Below the pieces are notes generated by a model that saw nothing but the letters and a program-made list of their open reading frames with translations, was not told the DNA's origin and ran no database searches. The translations under genes were made by a program, and so were the position numbers. A DNA stretch of 33,739 bases from Planctomycetia bacterium (GTDB taxonomy: Bacteria > Planctomycetota > Planctomycetia > Pirellulales > Thermoguttaceae), in assembly GCA_026401055.1 (NCBI GenBank), contig JAPLNP010000152.1, positions 1-33,739 on the forward strand, given 5' to 3'. Shown here piece by piece: positions 32,859 through 33,739 of this stretch. Position 1 is the stretch's first letter; every line of letters begins with the position of its first letter.

Positions 32859-33506
32859 ATGGCTGCCAGACACCCCCCCACTGTCGTTCCCGACGAGCCA
32901 TTTACCATCAACTATGGACGTCTAAAGGGCCTTTTGACTGCCGTGATCGCAGATGCGGGTCATAAGAGCCGCACAGAGAGAGTCTGCGAGATCTCGGGGT
33001 CTTCTGCGTTGCCCCTAATCGTCGCGCTTGTGACGGTTGATCAATTCAAAGCCGTTGGCCTCGCCACGGGTGAGCATATACACGGCAGCATTTTCACTCT
33101 ATGCGTAATTGCCGTTTTTGCGTTCCTATTCTCATTCATTCGCCTCATGATGAACCGACAGCGTGTGCTCACCGAGGACGACTACATTGCTACGATTAGA
33201 CCAGATGATGACAATCGCACACCAACGTCTCTCTCGAAAACGCGCGAGAGTAAGCAACTCCACAAGCAGGGAGGGGAGAATCCCGATCTCGACGGCCTTT
33301 TGAAGTACCTAATCAGCAAGGACGGTGCCTCCAGCCGCGAGGACGCGATGGATCACCTCTCCAATACCCTGGGAAGTAACAACCCAGCAGAAGCAGTCGA
33401 CCTCGCCACAGATAATGGTTTCCTTACCACCTCAGATAATATCATCTCTGTGACACGCCATGGTAGGGACTATCTTACTCATGTCGGCGAGGCAGAGGCA
33501 GAATAG
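32859..33506 (+). CDS. Unrecognised membrane protein, second of a coupled pair
   Basis: 215 residues from the ATG at 32859, four bases after GGAG and next to the upstream stop. An in-frame TTG at 32841 is less likely. Two hydrophobic stretches at about 45-62 (SSALPLIVALVTVDQF) and 77-99 (SIFTLCVIAVFAFLFSFIRLM) suggest one or two membrane helices. The C-terminal half, from about residue 140, is soluble and resembles a small winged-helix-like unit (DGLLKYLISKDGASSREDAMDHL, then GFLTTSDNIISVTRHGRDYL). No family was recognised. Like its partner it is less GC-rich. An IS110-like element begins after it. Confidence 0.65.
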   Translation: MAARHPPTVVPDEPFTINYGRLKGLLTAVIADAGHKSRTERVCEISGSSALPLIVALVTVDQFKAVGLATGEHIHGSIFTLCVIAVFAFLFSFIRLMMNRQRVLTEDDYIATIRPDDDNRTPTSLSKTRESKQLHKQGGENPDLDGLLKYLISKDGASSREDAMDHLSNTLGSNNPAEAVDLATDNGFLTTSDNIISVTRHGRDYLTHVGEAEAE

Positions 33507-33704
33507 TCTCTTCGCGGTCTGGGCCGAGAAAGGGGACATTACTGATAGTGGAAGATCGCGAAGTACTGTGACCGGCACCCCCAGCGAAGAAAGGCCGGAA
33601 ATCAGTGATGATACTATAACCGCCGCGTGTTGAGGCCCCTTGCCGGTGGACTACGTTTGAGGTGTGTAGCTTCATCCATAGCCCACCAAACAAGGAGCCC
33701 TATC
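33507..33704 (+). ncRNA. IS110-type left end with candidate bridge RNA
   Basis: These 198 bases precede an IS110-like transposase start. In the IS110 group the noncoding end upstream of the transposase encodes the bridge RNA that guides target and donor recognition. Possible stems here are CTTCGCG (33510-33516)/CGCGAAG (33557-33563), ACTGAT (33541-33546)/ATCAGT (33601-33606) enclosing CCGGC (33572-33576)/GCCGG (33594-33598), and GGTGG-CTAC (33645-33654)/GTAG (33666-33669) with CCACC (33683-33687). The first two stems are mutually exclusive or knotted. The boundary with the host DNA is not known; IS110 elements lack terminal inverted repeats. Confidence 0.45.
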
Positions 33705-33739
33705 ATGTGGCATGTTGGAATCGATCTGCATCGAGCGAC
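33705..33739 (+). CDS. IS110-family transposase, 5' fragment
   Basis: Only the first 11 codons lie in the window: MWHVGIDLHRA, then a partial codon. The pattern x-x-x-V-G-I-D-x-H is the first strand of the RuvC-like DEDD domain of IS110 transposases, with the first catalytic Asp at residue 7. AAGGAG at 33692-33697 is a strong ribosome-binding site seven bases before the ATG. The rest lies beyond the window end. With so few residues the family call is probable, not certain. Confidence 0.6.
   Translation, partial: MWHVGIDLHRA

Overview
The window looks like a high-GC planctomycete chromosome, probably from the Pirellulales side. This rests on gene order, on long insertions and extensions in ribosomal proteins (L17 above all), on a ribosomal cluster without rpmD (L30), on secreted Tat and lipoprotein genes, and on repeat-rich intergenic DNA. 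The taxon is an inference from gene content; no 16S gene is present.

Layout. 1-3.7 kb (+): a membrane-anchored AsmA-like protein and a secreted clan GH-A glycoside hydrolase. 3.7-5.2 kb: a 125-bp MITE-like element with 25-bp terminal inverted repeats, a C-terminally truncated radical SAM gene on the minus strand, and a run of four hairpins. 5.2-8.5 kb: a Tat-exported beta-propeller protein (+) and an HtrA/DegP protease (-), converging on a bidirectional terminator. 9.0-11.2 kb (+): an operon-like trio of rpe, a histidine-phosphatase-fold protein that has lost both catalytic histidines, and accD. 11.4-12.2 kb (+): two unrecognised, translationally coupled small genes. 12.4-13.2 kb (+): a soluble Ser/Thr protein kinase. 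A heptamer-repeat cruciform follows, then a lipoprotein and an HExxH metallopeptidase on the minus strand.

About 14.98-31.5 kb (-) is the fused S10-spc-alpha cluster. In transcription order it reads rpsJ, rplC, rplD, rplW, rplB, rpsS, rplV, rpsC, rplP, rpmC, rpsQ, rplN, rplX, rplE, rpsN, rpsH, rplF, rplR, rpsE, rplO, secY, adk, map, rpmJ, rpsM, rpsK, rpsD, rpoA, rplQ. It lacks rpmD and infA. A near-consensus promoter before rpsJ carries a perfect 12-bp-arm palindrome over its -35 region, and a second good promoter precedes rpmJ. Six gaps inside the cluster hold long inverted repeats belonging to at least four sequence families. That is unusual for a core housekeeping operon and is one of the window's most striking features.

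31.6-33.7 kb: a gene-poor stretch, a coupled pair of unrecognised genes of less GC-rich composition (the second with a membrane segment), and the left end of an IS110-like insertion sequence. Its transposase begins at 33705, after a structured noncoding segment that sits where IS110 elements encode their bridge RNA.

No tRNA, rRNA or CRISPR array was found. No complete new system can be demonstrated. The best leads are the palindrome families in the ribosomal cluster, the palindrome-embedded rpsJ promoter, the predicted pseudo-phosphatase in the rpe-accD operon, the IS110 end with its candidate bridge RNA, and the two orphan gene pairs.
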